Assembly: GCA_964561785.1 (NCBI GenBank)
Contig: CAZLRF010000018.1
Coordinates: 1 to 64,000, forward strand
Source: DATBSL01 sp964561785
GTDB taxonomy: Bacteria > Acidobacteriota > Vicinamibacteria > Fen-336
Direction of reading: 5' to 3'
Length of the DNA stretch: 64,000 nt
This document shows, piece after piece, positions 44,401 through 50,600 of this stretch (the stretch's first letter is position 1; every line of letters begins with the position of its first letter). The notes beneath the pieces are model-generated. The model ran no database searches, had not been told where the DNA came from, and worked only from the letters and a program-made list of their open reading frames with translations. A program made the translations under genes and the position numbers.

Positions 44401-46071
44401 GACGACCCGTGGCTGTGGGAGTTCGCGACGGCGGGCAAGAGCCGGGTGGTGACGCTCGGGCTCGAGGGGGTGGACACCGCCTCGGCGCGCAAGGCGCGGC
44501 TCGACGTGGAGCTCCAGGGGGGCACGGCGACGGGGGTTTCGAACGAGCACCACGTGCGGGTGTCGCTGCGGCCCGCGGGGGCGAGCGAGTGGACGGTGGT
44601 GGGGGAGACGTTCTTCACGGGCAAGCGGCCGCACCGGCTGAGCGCGGAGCTCCCGGCGTCGCTGCTGGTGAACGGGTCGAACGAGCTGGAGGTCCGCAAT
44701 CTCGGGGACACGGGGGTCGTCTCGACGGTGTTCCTGGACCGGGTGTGGGTGAGCTACCCGCAGCGAAGCGCGGCGCGGGGGGGAGTGTTCGAGGGGACGT
44801 GGGAGGGGTCGGGGACGGTGGAGGTGTCGGGGCTGGGGGCGGGGGCCCTCGTGCTCGACGTGACGCAGGCGGCGGCGCGGCGGGCGACGGGGGTCGAGAC
44901 GGCGGGCGAGCGCGTGCTCTTCCACGCGGAGGCGGGACGGCGCTACGCGGCGGTGTCGGCGTCGGGGCTTCTCGCGCCGCGGGTGACGTGGCCGCAGCGC
45001 TCGTCCTTGCGGGAGGGGACGAACCAGGCCGATTACGTCCTCGTGGCACCGCGGGCGTTCCTGGAGGCGGCCGAGCCGCTGCTCGTGCGCCGGGCGAGCC
45101 AGGGGCTCTCGACGATGGGGGTCGCGTTCGAGGAGATCGCGGAGGTGTTCGGGCACGGGCGGCCCTCGGCGGAGGCGATCCGGGCGTTCCTCGCCCACGC
45201 GTACCACTCGTGGCGGCGCCCCTCGCCGCGCTACGTGCTGCTGCTGGGGGACGCGAGCTACGACCCGCGGGGCTTCCAGCCGAGCTCGCAGCCCGCGCCG
45301 CTGCCGATGCTGCGGGCGAGGACGAGCTACCTGTGGACGGCGTCGGACCCGCTCCTGGCGGCAGTCAACGGGGACGACCTCGTCCCCGACCTCGCGATCG
45401 GACGGCTGCCGGCGAGAACGATCGAGGAGGCGCGCTCTCTGGTCGCGAAGGTGCTGGCGTGGGAGGACTCGGGCCAGGACCTCTCGGGCCGGGCGGTGCT
45501 CGTGGCGGACGACCCCGACCTCGCGGGGGACTTCGAGGCGGACGTGGAGGACGTCAAGGCGAGCTTCCTCGGCGGGCGCGAGACGCAGGTGCTCAAGCTG
45601 CGCGAGATCGGGGCGGCCGCGATGAAGGGGGCGATCAAAGACGCCTTCGACCGCGGGGCCTCGCTCGTGAGCTACGTGGGCCACGGCGGCTCGGCGGCCT
45701 GGGCGAGCGAGACCGTGTGGACCAGCTGGGACGCGCCGAGCCTCCTCGCCCAGTCCCGCCAGCCCCTGCTCGTCACGATGAACTGCCTCAACGGCTACTT
45801 CATCGCGCCCAGCTTCGACTCGCTCTCCGAGTCGCTCGTCAAGGCCGAGGGCCGCGGGGCCGTCGCCGCCTTCTCGCCGAGCGGCCTCTCCCTGGACCAC
45901 CCCGCCCATCAGTACCACAAGGCCCTCATGGCCGAGATCACCGCCGGAGGCCACGCCCGGCTCGGCGACGCCGTCCTCGCCGCCCAGGCCGCCTATGCGA
46001 GGACCGGCCTCATGCCCGAGCTGCTCGCCGTCTACCACCTCCTCGGCGACCCGGCGACGCCCGTCCGGTAG
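41452..46071 (+). CDS. C-terminal part: beta-helix and gingipain-like C25 cysteine peptidase
   Basis: The open frame runs from the TAG at 41361 (first usable GTG 41452, without a Shine-Dalgarno sequence) to 46071. Order: the end of the BNR-like region, a right-handed beta-helix (nucleotides about 42250-42900, 'NNFVRVEWMEVKGGGFGADG'), a fibronectin-III-like module (about 43100-43390, 'LQSFTATGGEASVLLEWRTG'), a Gly/Glu linker holding a gap, a domain of unknown type, and a C25 peptidase (about 45020-46071). The catalytic His is in 'SYVGHGG' (codon 45682) and Cys in 'TMNCLNG' (codon 45784). Across the gap 14 nt overlap and the frame is kept. C25 peptidases are secreted, often surface proteins; no PorSS C-terminal domain was recognised. 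Codon use is clearly different from about 43090 to 45370. Confidence 0.85.
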   Translation: MINPVVGTNPAGSDHRVAAMRDFGNNRLYRYLWTGSNWVDGACGSHTQYLLGFNGSASTDRGNVAIEKHKPATAADQIYCFYNSFDDTPNTPPPPADSITCDTTGPLAASPRPTYRSIGTRSDDTGNATVTRDSPTVTGVGTQWRTNNRGLGDRLTINVSGTEYHYVVASVQSDTQLTLTRPVLQASGTYAYTLARQFETLQRWEDCVSRSAANTCKRLADTQEYFATASSSLVADGRIEVGVAYEDSVFAHSTGGTGPGQPVLRVAGATTSATRDITLTAVGPNRHNGTAGTGVVVDNEANTASAIEIAANNFVRVEWMEVKGGGFGADGIRLPASTLGSNRIALHANLVHDVGGDGIEIEDWNTSADVYNNFVYRARENGLFLSALGWSGSSAINVLNNTFFENNRGSAAYAGVRSAVGVINVTLRNNLSLNHAMTGGVDFGIADELADGTADLGASSGTNMSSDGSALTPNHCAGAGGCLTGAIDTFVFVDVFAPNLHLRSDSQARGQGANLLSVLGYSPFRTDIDAQLRATGPSWDIGADEYFGTTAVRLQSFTATGGEASVLLEWRTGSELENAGFHVYRGSSADGPWERLTRDLIEGLGSSAVGRAYSWLDTGLANGVRYYYRLEDVDTAGVSTVHGPVWAVPQASSSGPGEGEGGGTEGGGGGAEGGGGEAAXXXXXXXXXXXXXXXXXXXXXXXXXXXXXXXXXXGEAAAPALPVRRALVDAVVGRKARLVSAQALELRAFRGLRPSAVGVPEMAVGADGTRRASRRAVSAPRVTRGYLPQRVARLAGTVFQGESKSAVVELYPVRFDGSRQQLVLAQRVRVRLAFSELESGETGTGRMGRARPRRMPASRDVLAVLHTTRRGVHGVPFESVFPGRTRGYPLSQLRLQREGEAVGYRVEPGGGEFSPGSRLVFWADVEASSTDHSGEVAWELVRAAGVGMETVSAAPEGVAAGTTPMGVARFETNRIYQDGLLEADDPWLWEFATAGKSRVVTLGLEGVDTASARKARLDVELQGGTATGVSNEHHVRVSLRPAGASEWTVVGETFFTGKRPHRLSAELPASLLVNGSNELEVRNLGDTGVVSTVFLDRVWVSYPQRSAARGGVFEGTWEGSGTVEVSGLGAGALVLDVTQAAARRATGVETAGERVLFHAEAGRRYAAVSASGLLAPRVTWPQRSSLREGTNQADYVLVAPRAFLEAAEPLLVRRASQGLSTMGVAFEEIAEVFGHGRPSAEAIRAFLAHAYHSWRRPSPRYVLLLGDASYDPRGFQPSSQPAPLPMLRARTSYLWTASDPLLAAVNGDDLVPDLAIGRLPARTIEEARSLVAKVLAWEDSGQDLSGRAVLVADDPDLAGDFEADVEDVKASFLGGRETQVLKLREIGAAAMKGAIKDAFDRGASLVSYVGHGGSAAWASETVWTSWDAPSLLAQSRQPLLVTMNCLNGYFIAPSFDSLSESLVKAEGRGAVAAFSPSGLSLDHPAHQYHKALMAEITAGGHARLGDAVLAAQAAYARTGLMPELLAVYHLLGDPATPVR
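43490..43589. other. Assembly gap of 100 N in the Gly/Glu linker
   Basis: The last 14 nt before it equal the first 14 nt after it (GGGCGAGGCGGCGG). Collapsing them, like keeping 100 N, leaves the frame unchanged. The region is low-complexity, so a short repeat may also be missing. Confidence 0.9.
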
Positions 46072-46101
46072 GAGGGCGGGAGCGGAGCGGCCTTCGGGGG
46101 G

Positions 46102-46590
46102 TCAGCAGCCCCCGCCGTCGCTGCAGGTGTTGGAGATGCAGGTCGCCGTGCACGGGTCCTGGCTGAAGCAGGTGCAGGGCGTGCCGTCCGGCTTGCCCGC
46201 GCAGCTGTCGGTGCACGTGGCCGCCGCCTCCGCGGGGGTGGGCGCCACCATCGAGGCCACCGCCGGGAGCAGGGTCGCCGTCCCGAGCGCGGCGCGGCGC
46301 AGCAGCTCGCGGCGCGAGGGCGGGGGTGAGGCGGGAGCCGCATCCACGAGCCCCGCCTCGCCGAGGCGGTCGAGGGCGAGGCGCACGAGGGCCCGGCCCT
46401 CGGCGGCCCGAGCGCCCGGGGCGACGAGGCGGGCGATCTCGTCCACGTCGCGCATCCCGTCCGCGAAGCGGAACACGTCGGCGGCGGTGCGGTTCAGGCA
46501 GTGCGCGCGGTTCTCCTCCGTGTCGTAGACGAGGAGCTCGTCCGGGAGCTCCCGCAGGAGCAGGCCCTCGCGGCGTGCCGCAGGCTTCAT
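46102..46590 (-). CDS. PqqD-like protein with Tat-like segment and Cys-rich tail
   Basis: A 162-aa protein. Residues about 10-90 match the PqqD/RRE fold ('LLVYDTEENRAHCLNRTAAD' then 'VFRFADGMRDVDEIA'). A twin-arginine-like stretch follows in the middle ('SRRELLRRAALGTATLLPAV'), ending at an AEAA-type cleavage site, then about 35 residues with eight cysteines ('CTDSCAGKPDGTPCTCFSQD' and 'PCTATCISNTCSDGGGC'). The ATG overlaps the upstream HPr-kinase-like stop by 4 nt. PqqD-like plus HPr-kinase-like pairs are known near polysaccharide and exosortase loci (HPr-rel-A type). An RRE fused to a Cys-rich tail looks like a RiPP recognition domain joined to its own substrate, but no modification enzyme is nearby. 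Confidence 0.8.
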   Translation of the reverse strand: MKPAARREGLLLRELPDELLVYDTEENRAHCLNRTAADVFRFADGMRDVDEIARLVAPGARAAEGRALVRLALDRLGEAGLVDAAPASPPPSRRELLRRAALGTATLLPAVASMVAPTPAEAAATCTDSCAGKPDGTPCTCFSQDPCTATCISNTCSDGGGC

Positions 46591-47486
46591 TCGGTCCCCC
46601 TCTCGCCCCTCGCCTCCGGGGACGGATTCGCTTCGCGTAGCGACCGCAGGAGGACAGGCGCGAGGTCGCTCGCCTCCCCGCGCTCGCCCTTCAGCACGGT
46701 CGCCGCGGACACCGCGCCCTCGAGCGCCTGGAGCGAGGCCTCCGGCCGCAGGCGGGCGGGCACGGTGTGCGCGAGCATCTCGATCACGGCCTCTCCCCGG
46801 CTCAGGGCACGGGGCGCCCAGCGCGCGCCGGGGCGGTGCTCGACCAGGGCCACGAGGCCCACCGGGAGCGGCCGCCGACCCGCCCTCCCCCCGAGATCCT
46901 CGGCCGAGCGGCTCCGCGCGTGCACGTCGCAGCCTCCCGGGCCGCGGATCGAGAGCGGCTTCGCGAACGGGTGCACCCGCCCCTGCTCGTCGAGCACCGC
47001 GAACTCGTCGGAGAGGTACAGGGCCCCGGCCTTCACGAGCTCGGCGACCAGCGTCGTCTTGCCGCTGCGGCTGCGGCCAGGGACGAGAAGGGCGCGGCCG
47101 CCCCAGCCCACGACCCCGGCGTGGACGAAGGTGCGGCGCGAGGCCCCCGCCGCCACGGCCTGACGGATCTCGGACTCGAGGATCGCCAGCGCCCGGTCGA
47201 GGTCCGGAGTGCGGGCGCGCCGCCGCGCCCCGACGTACACGCGGCTCGGGCGACCTTCGCGGCGCGGGACCCACAGCGAGAAGAGCGCGTCGACGAGGTG
47301 CGACGTCGCGGGCCGCCTCCCCGGCGGCAGGTGGGGCGGCAGGCGCTCGAGAAGTTCCGGAGAGTTGGTCCGCACGCCCACGCGCAGGCCGTAGGCGTCG
47401 AAGCAGGTCCCCGAGCTCCAGCCGAGGCGGTCGATTCGTGCCGAACCGCGCCGCAGGCGCGGCATCACGCCCGGCAGAACCACCAT
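46587..47486 (-). CDS. HPr-kinase-like (HprK-related) protein
   Basis: A 299-aa protein. GGAGG 8 nt upstream supports the ATG at 47486. A P-loop GRSRSGKTTL lies near residue 160 after 'FVHAGVVGWGGRALLVPG', then 'GALYLSDEFAVLDEQGRVHP', the pattern of the HprK C-terminal kinase domain (the capping Asp in 'LSDE'). The N-terminal half differs from true HprK. HprK-related kinases paired with PqqD-like proteins often lie next to exopolysaccharide or peptide-modification loci, as here. The substrate is unknown. It diverges from the polysaccharide operon, with a shared promoter block between them. Confidence 0.83.
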   Translation of the reverse strand: MVVLPGVMPRLRRGSARIDRLGWSSGTCFDAYGLRVGVRTNSPELLERLPPHLPPGRRPATSHLVDALFSLWVPRREGRPSRVYVGARRRARTPDLDRALAILESEIRQAVAAGASRRTFVHAGVVGWGGRALLVPGRSRSGKTTLVAELVKAGALYLSDEFAVLDEQGRVHPFAKPLSIRGPGGCDVHARSRSAEDLGGRAGRRPLPVGLVALVEHRPGARWAPRALSRGEAVIEMLAHTVPARLRPEASLQALEGAVSAATVLKGERGEASDLAPVLLRSLREANPSPEARGERGTE

Positions 47487-47501
47487 GGTCTCACCCTCCC
47501 T

Positions 47502-47513
47502 GCGGCGAGTGTA
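47502..47513 (-). promoter_or_regulatory. TACACT-type -10 block of the HprK/PqqD pair
   Basis: On the minus strand TACACTCGCCGC, 15 nt before the ATG at 47486. The same 12 nt appear at the promoter of the opposite operon. A -35 is not clear. Confidence 0.5.
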
Positions 47514-47612
47514 GCAGACGCCGCCAAACGAGGTTCCGGCACGACGCGTGCCGACTCGGATCACTTGCCCAAAACGGGACTCTACACCACTTTTTCGCGT
47601 TTCAAAAGGTAC

Positions 47613-47647
47613 TTGCATCTGTTTTCTTCAAGCGTTACACTCGCCGC
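47613..47647 (+). promoter_or_regulatory. Sigma70-like promoter of the polysaccharide operon
   Basis: TTGCAT (47613-47618), a 17-nt AT-rich spacer, then TACACT (47636-47641) continuing into the shared CGCCGC. This is the best -35/-10 pair found in the window. Confidence 0.6.
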
Positions 47648-47701
47648 GGCTCGACACACGGTCCGTGCCGAGCGTGACCGAAACGGTGGCAGGGTCATTC
47701 G

Positions 47702-47724
47702 GCTTGTCCGGTCCGCGGACAAGC
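47702..47724. promoter_or_regulatory. 8-bp inverted repeat in the polysaccharide-operon leader
   Basis: GCTTGTCC and GGACAAGC separated by 7 nt. The inner TGTCC/GGACA half-sites match the palindrome before the kinase gene at 23248-23259. It could be an operator or a leader hairpin. Confidence 0.45.
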
Positions 47725-47733
47725 GGGAGGGAC

Positions 47734-47886
47734 ATGGCCGTGGTCGGCGTGGGAGCACGGGTTCTTGCCGTGCTTTTTGGGGCGGCTCGGGCCATCGAAC
47801 GGCGGGGCACGGTCATTGCTATGGGACGTCGTGGTGTCTCGTATGTCCGGGTTCTTCGCAGGGGGCGGCATGAGCGCACTCGGTGA
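47734..47886 (+). CDS. Possible 50-aa leader ORF
   Basis: ATG with GGGAGG 3 nt upstream; encodes MAVVGVGARVLAVLFG then an Arg-rich tail. It lies in the leader of the polysaccharide operon. High GC makes chance frames common and nothing else supports it, so this is a weak call. It could be a leader peptide or no gene at all. Confidence 0.2.
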   Translation: MAVVGVGARVLAVLFGAARAIERRGTVIAMGRRGVSYVRVLRRGRHERTR

Positions 47887-47916
47887 GCGCCGAGGGCGGA
47901 AGCGGAGGGTGCGCTC

Positions 47917-49797
47917 GTGAGCGCGCTCGCCGCCCTGGTCCTCTTCGCCGCCTCGGCCCAGGTCGAGTCGATCAGCCTGACCACCGTCGACGCCCGCCTG
48001 GCCGTCCGCGTCGCGGTCTCGGGCACGCCGGGCATGGTCGCCGTCCACCGGGAGGGCGACGTCGCCCGCGTCTCCGTGATGGACGCGAGGCTGGGGTTGC
48101 GCTTCGCCGGCGGCCGCCGCTTCGCGTGGACGCCCTCGGACGGCTTCGATCCCGCCCTGCTGGCCGCGACGCCCGCACGTCTCGACCGGCTGGAGGTGGC
48201 CGCGAGCGCCTCGGAGGTCAGCCTGCTCCTCCACGTGCCGCCCGACGTCTCGGTCGACGTCCGGCGGGACGCGCAGGGGTTGCTTCTCGTGTTCCGGGCC
48301 CCGCAGGCCGAGCGCGTGGCGCGCGCCGAGACGCCTCCCCCTCCCCCCACGCCGGTCGCCGCACCCGCGCCCGCAGCCGAGCCGGAGCCGACGCCGGCCG
48401 CGGCCGTCCTGCCCCCGGTCGTGGCGCCCGCGATTGCGGCGCCGCCCGCCGAAGCGGAGCCGCCGGCCCCGGCTGCCGCGAGCTCCGACACCGCGGAGCT
48501 CGCCCGGCGGCTCTTCCCGGCGGCCCAGACGCCGGCCGGGGAGCAGGCCCCTCCCGGGGGCGAGTCGGTCGCCGCGCTCTACCCGAGGCTCTTCCCGGCG
48601 GGCCCGCCCGAGGTCCCGCGCGAGGAGATCGCACCCGCCGCCGAGGTGGCCGAGCTCGGCCAGGAGCCGGGCCTCGTCCTCGGACCCTTCCGCGTCCGGG
48701 CCTCGGTGGACGCGCGGTACGTCGACGCGGACACGTTCGTCGAGTCCTCCGCCGTCCCGACCGAGGATCGCTACCTCGAGGTGCAGCCCCGCGTCGCCGC
48801 CGTCGCCCCCGTCGGCGCCGGGCGCTTCACCTTCGACTACGCGCCCGTCCTGCGCGCCTTCGCCACCTACGACGACGTCAACAGCTCGAGTCACCAGCTC
48901 GCGGCGGGCCTCGAGCTCCCCGTCGGGTCGCGCACGACCGTGCGGCTGCGCGACCGCTTCCGCTCGGGTGTGCTCGACACGCGGGTGGTGGACCCCGGCG
49001 GGGAGTACTTCTTCGGCCTCGGCCGCTTCCGCCGCAACGACCTCGACGCCGGGGCGAGCGTCCTCGTCGGCCCGCGCCTGAGCCTCGAGCTCGCGGGCGC
49101 GCTCGGCGCCGTGCGGTTCCAGGAGCCCTCGAGCTTCTTCGAGTACGACACGCGGCTCGCCTCGGCCGGGCTCGGGTTCGAGCTCACCCCGAACCTGAAG
49201 GCGATCGCGTCCTACGTCTACGACACGGTGCCGCGGCCCGACGAGAGGCCCGAGGCGGAGTCGCGCGCCCACTCGGCGCAGCTCTCGGTGAGCGGAGAGA
49301 TCCTGCCCCTGCTCACCGGCGACGTGGTCGTGGGCTACCGCAGCCAGGAGAGCCCGAACGCGGGCCCGGGGGGGACGAGCTACTCGGGCTTCACGATGTC
49401 GGCGGCCCTCGCCCGCGAGCTCGGTCGCGAGGCGAGCCTCGGGCTCTACGCGAGCCGCACGACCCCCGTCTCGGCGTTCGAGGAGAACGCCTTCTACGTC
49501 TCGACCGCGGTGCAGGGCACGCTGCAGGTACCCCTGCCCGCCCGCTTCCAGCTCCGCGGCGGGGTGGGCTACCAGTGGAACGACTACCGCGTGGTCGCGA
49601 GCGAGCTCGGCCGCCCGCGCGAGGACGAGATCCTCGGCTGGTACGTCGGCCTGCGGCGGCCGATCGTGCGCAGCCTCTTCCTGAGCGGCGCCTACCGCAG
49701 CGAGGACCGCCGCTCGAACATCGACGAGTTCGACACCGACGCCGACGGGTTCTACCTCCAGATCGAGTGGGACATCTTCGGCGCCCCGCCGCGATGA
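47917..49797 (+). CDS. Outer-membrane beta-barrel protein of the polysaccharide operon
   Basis: A 626-aa protein from GTG 47917 (GGAGGG 9 nt upstream). A signal peptide (about 1-17) is followed by an AMIN-like beta domain (about 18-115, 'VARVSVMDARLGLRFAGGRR'), a long Pro/Ala linker (about 120-185) and a beta-barrel (about 235-626) with alternating strands such as 'RFTFDYAPVLRAFATYDDVN' and 'NIDEFDTDADGFYLQIEWDI'. It resembles BBP2/EpsX-like outer-membrane proteins found with Wza/Wzc genes. It is likely a polymer exit channel or an assembly factor. The ATG of the next gene overlaps its stop by 4 nt. Confidence 0.85.
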   Translation: MSALAALVLFAASAQVESISLTTVDARLAVRVAVSGTPGMVAVHREGDVARVSVMDARLGLRFAGGRRFAWTPSDGFDPALLAATPARLDRLEVAASASEVSLLLHVPPDVSVDVRRDAQGLLLVFRAPQAERVARAETPPPPPTPVAAPAPAAEPEPTPAAAVLPPVVAPAIAAPPAEAEPPAPAAASSDTAELARRLFPAAQTPAGEQAPPGGESVAALYPRLFPAGPPEVPREEIAPAAEVAELGQEPGLVLGPFRVRASVDARYVDADTFVESSAVPTEDRYLEVQPRVAAVAPVGAGRFTFDYAPVLRAFATYDDVNSSSHQLAAGLELPVGSRTTVRLRDRFRSGVLDTRVVDPGGEYFFGLGRFRRNDLDAGASVLVGPRLSLELAGALGAVRFQEPSSFFEYDTRLASAGLGFELTPNLKAIASYVYDTVPRPDERPEAESRAHSAQLSVSGEILPLLTGDVVVGYRSQESPNAGPGGTSYSGFTMSAALARELGREASLGLYASRTTPVSAFEENAFYVSTAVQGTLQVPLPARFQLRGGVGYQWNDYRVVASELGRPREDEILGWYVGLRRPIVRSLFLSGAYRSEDRRSNIDEFDTDADGFYLQIEWDIFGAPPR

Positions 49798-50600
49798 GCC
49801 CCCTCGCCACCGCCTCCCTCGCATTCGTCCTCGCCCAGGCCGCCGCCGGGGCCGCCCCGCCCTACCGGGTGGGCCCCGGGGACGTCCTCGAGGTCACGGT
49901 CGAGGGCCGGGCCGACCTCTCGCGCCTGCCGACCGTGCAGACCACCGGGCACGTGTTCCTGCCCCGCGCGGGCGAGGTCGCGGTCTCCGGGCTGACCACC
50001 GCGGAGATCGCCGCCCGCCTCCAGCCGCTGCTCGCGGGCGAGGACCTCCCCGCGCCTCGGGTCTCGGTGCGCGTCCGGGAGTACCAGAGCCAGTTCGTCT
50101 GGGTGCTCGGCGCGGTGCAGCGCCCGGGCCGCAAGCCGCTGCGCGAGGGCACGCGCCTCGTCGACGCCCTGCTCGACGCCGGCGGCTTCCAGGGCGGGGC
50201 CTCGGGCCAGGTGACGGTCGTCCGCAGCTCGGGAACCTTCGCCGATGGGTCGCGGGAGCTGCACCTGCGCTTCGGGGGCGGAAGCCCGACCCCGGAGGAG
50301 CTCGCGCAGCTCGGCCTCGCCCTCGCCGCGGGGGACGTGGTCACGGCCCCGGTGCAGCGGTGGGTGGTGGTGGGGGGGGCCGTGCGCAGCCCCGGCCGTC
50401 GCCCCTTCGAGGACGGGCTCACCGTGAGCCGCGCGGTCGAAGCGTCGGGGGGACCCGCGACCGGGGCGAGCGACCGCGTGATCATCCGCCGCGCCGGCGC
50501 CGACATCGAAGCCGACCTCGGCGACATCCGCGAGGGCAAGGCCCAGGACGTCGTGCTCGCGCCCGGCGACGAGGTGACGGTCCGCTCGAGGCGGCTGTGA
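49794..50600 (+). CDS. Wza-like polysaccharide export protein (SLBB)
   Basis: A 268-aa periplasmic/outer-membrane export protein. A signal peptide (about 1-20) has no lipobox Cys, unlike E. coli Wza. The Poly_export domain starts at 'YRVGPGDVLEVTVEGRADLS' with 'GHVFLPRAGEVAVSGLTTAE'. Two SLBB domains follow ('VWVLGAVQRPGRKPLREGTR' and 'VVVGGAVRSPGRRPFEDGLT'). It is shorter than Wza and lacks the C-terminal amphipathic helix, so the upstream barrel protein may provide the outer-membrane pore. The GTG of the next gene overlaps its end by 4 nt. Confidence 0.9.
   Translation: MSPLATASLAFVLAQAAAGAAPPYRVGPGDVLEVTVEGRADLSRLPTVQTTGHVFLPRAGEVAVSGLTTAEIAARLQPLLAGEDLPAPRVSVRVREYQSQFVWVLGAVQRPGRKPLREGTRLVDALLDAGGFQGGASGQVTVVRSSGTFADGSRELHLRFGGGSPTPEELAQLGLALAAGDVVTAPVQRWVVVGGAVRSPGRRPFEDGLTVSRAVEASGGPATGASDRVIIRRAGADIEADLGDIREGKAQDVVLAPGDEVTVRSRRL

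Larger units (their letters stand above)
47487..47916. promoter_or_regulatory. 430-nt regulatory region between the HprK/PqqD pair and the polysaccharide operon
   Basis: This is the longest gap in the window and is AT-rich around 47565-47640. It holds the 12-bp TACACTCGCCGC in both directions (minus 47513-47502, plus 47636-47647), a perfect GGCACG/CGTGCC pair (47538-47552), an inverted repeat at 47702-47724 and possible tiny frames near its right end. One such frame (47871-47920, 16 codons) ends by overlapping the GTG at 47917. The leader of the plus transcript would be about 270 nt, long enough for an RNA regulator, though no known riboswitch was recognised. Confidence 0.55.
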
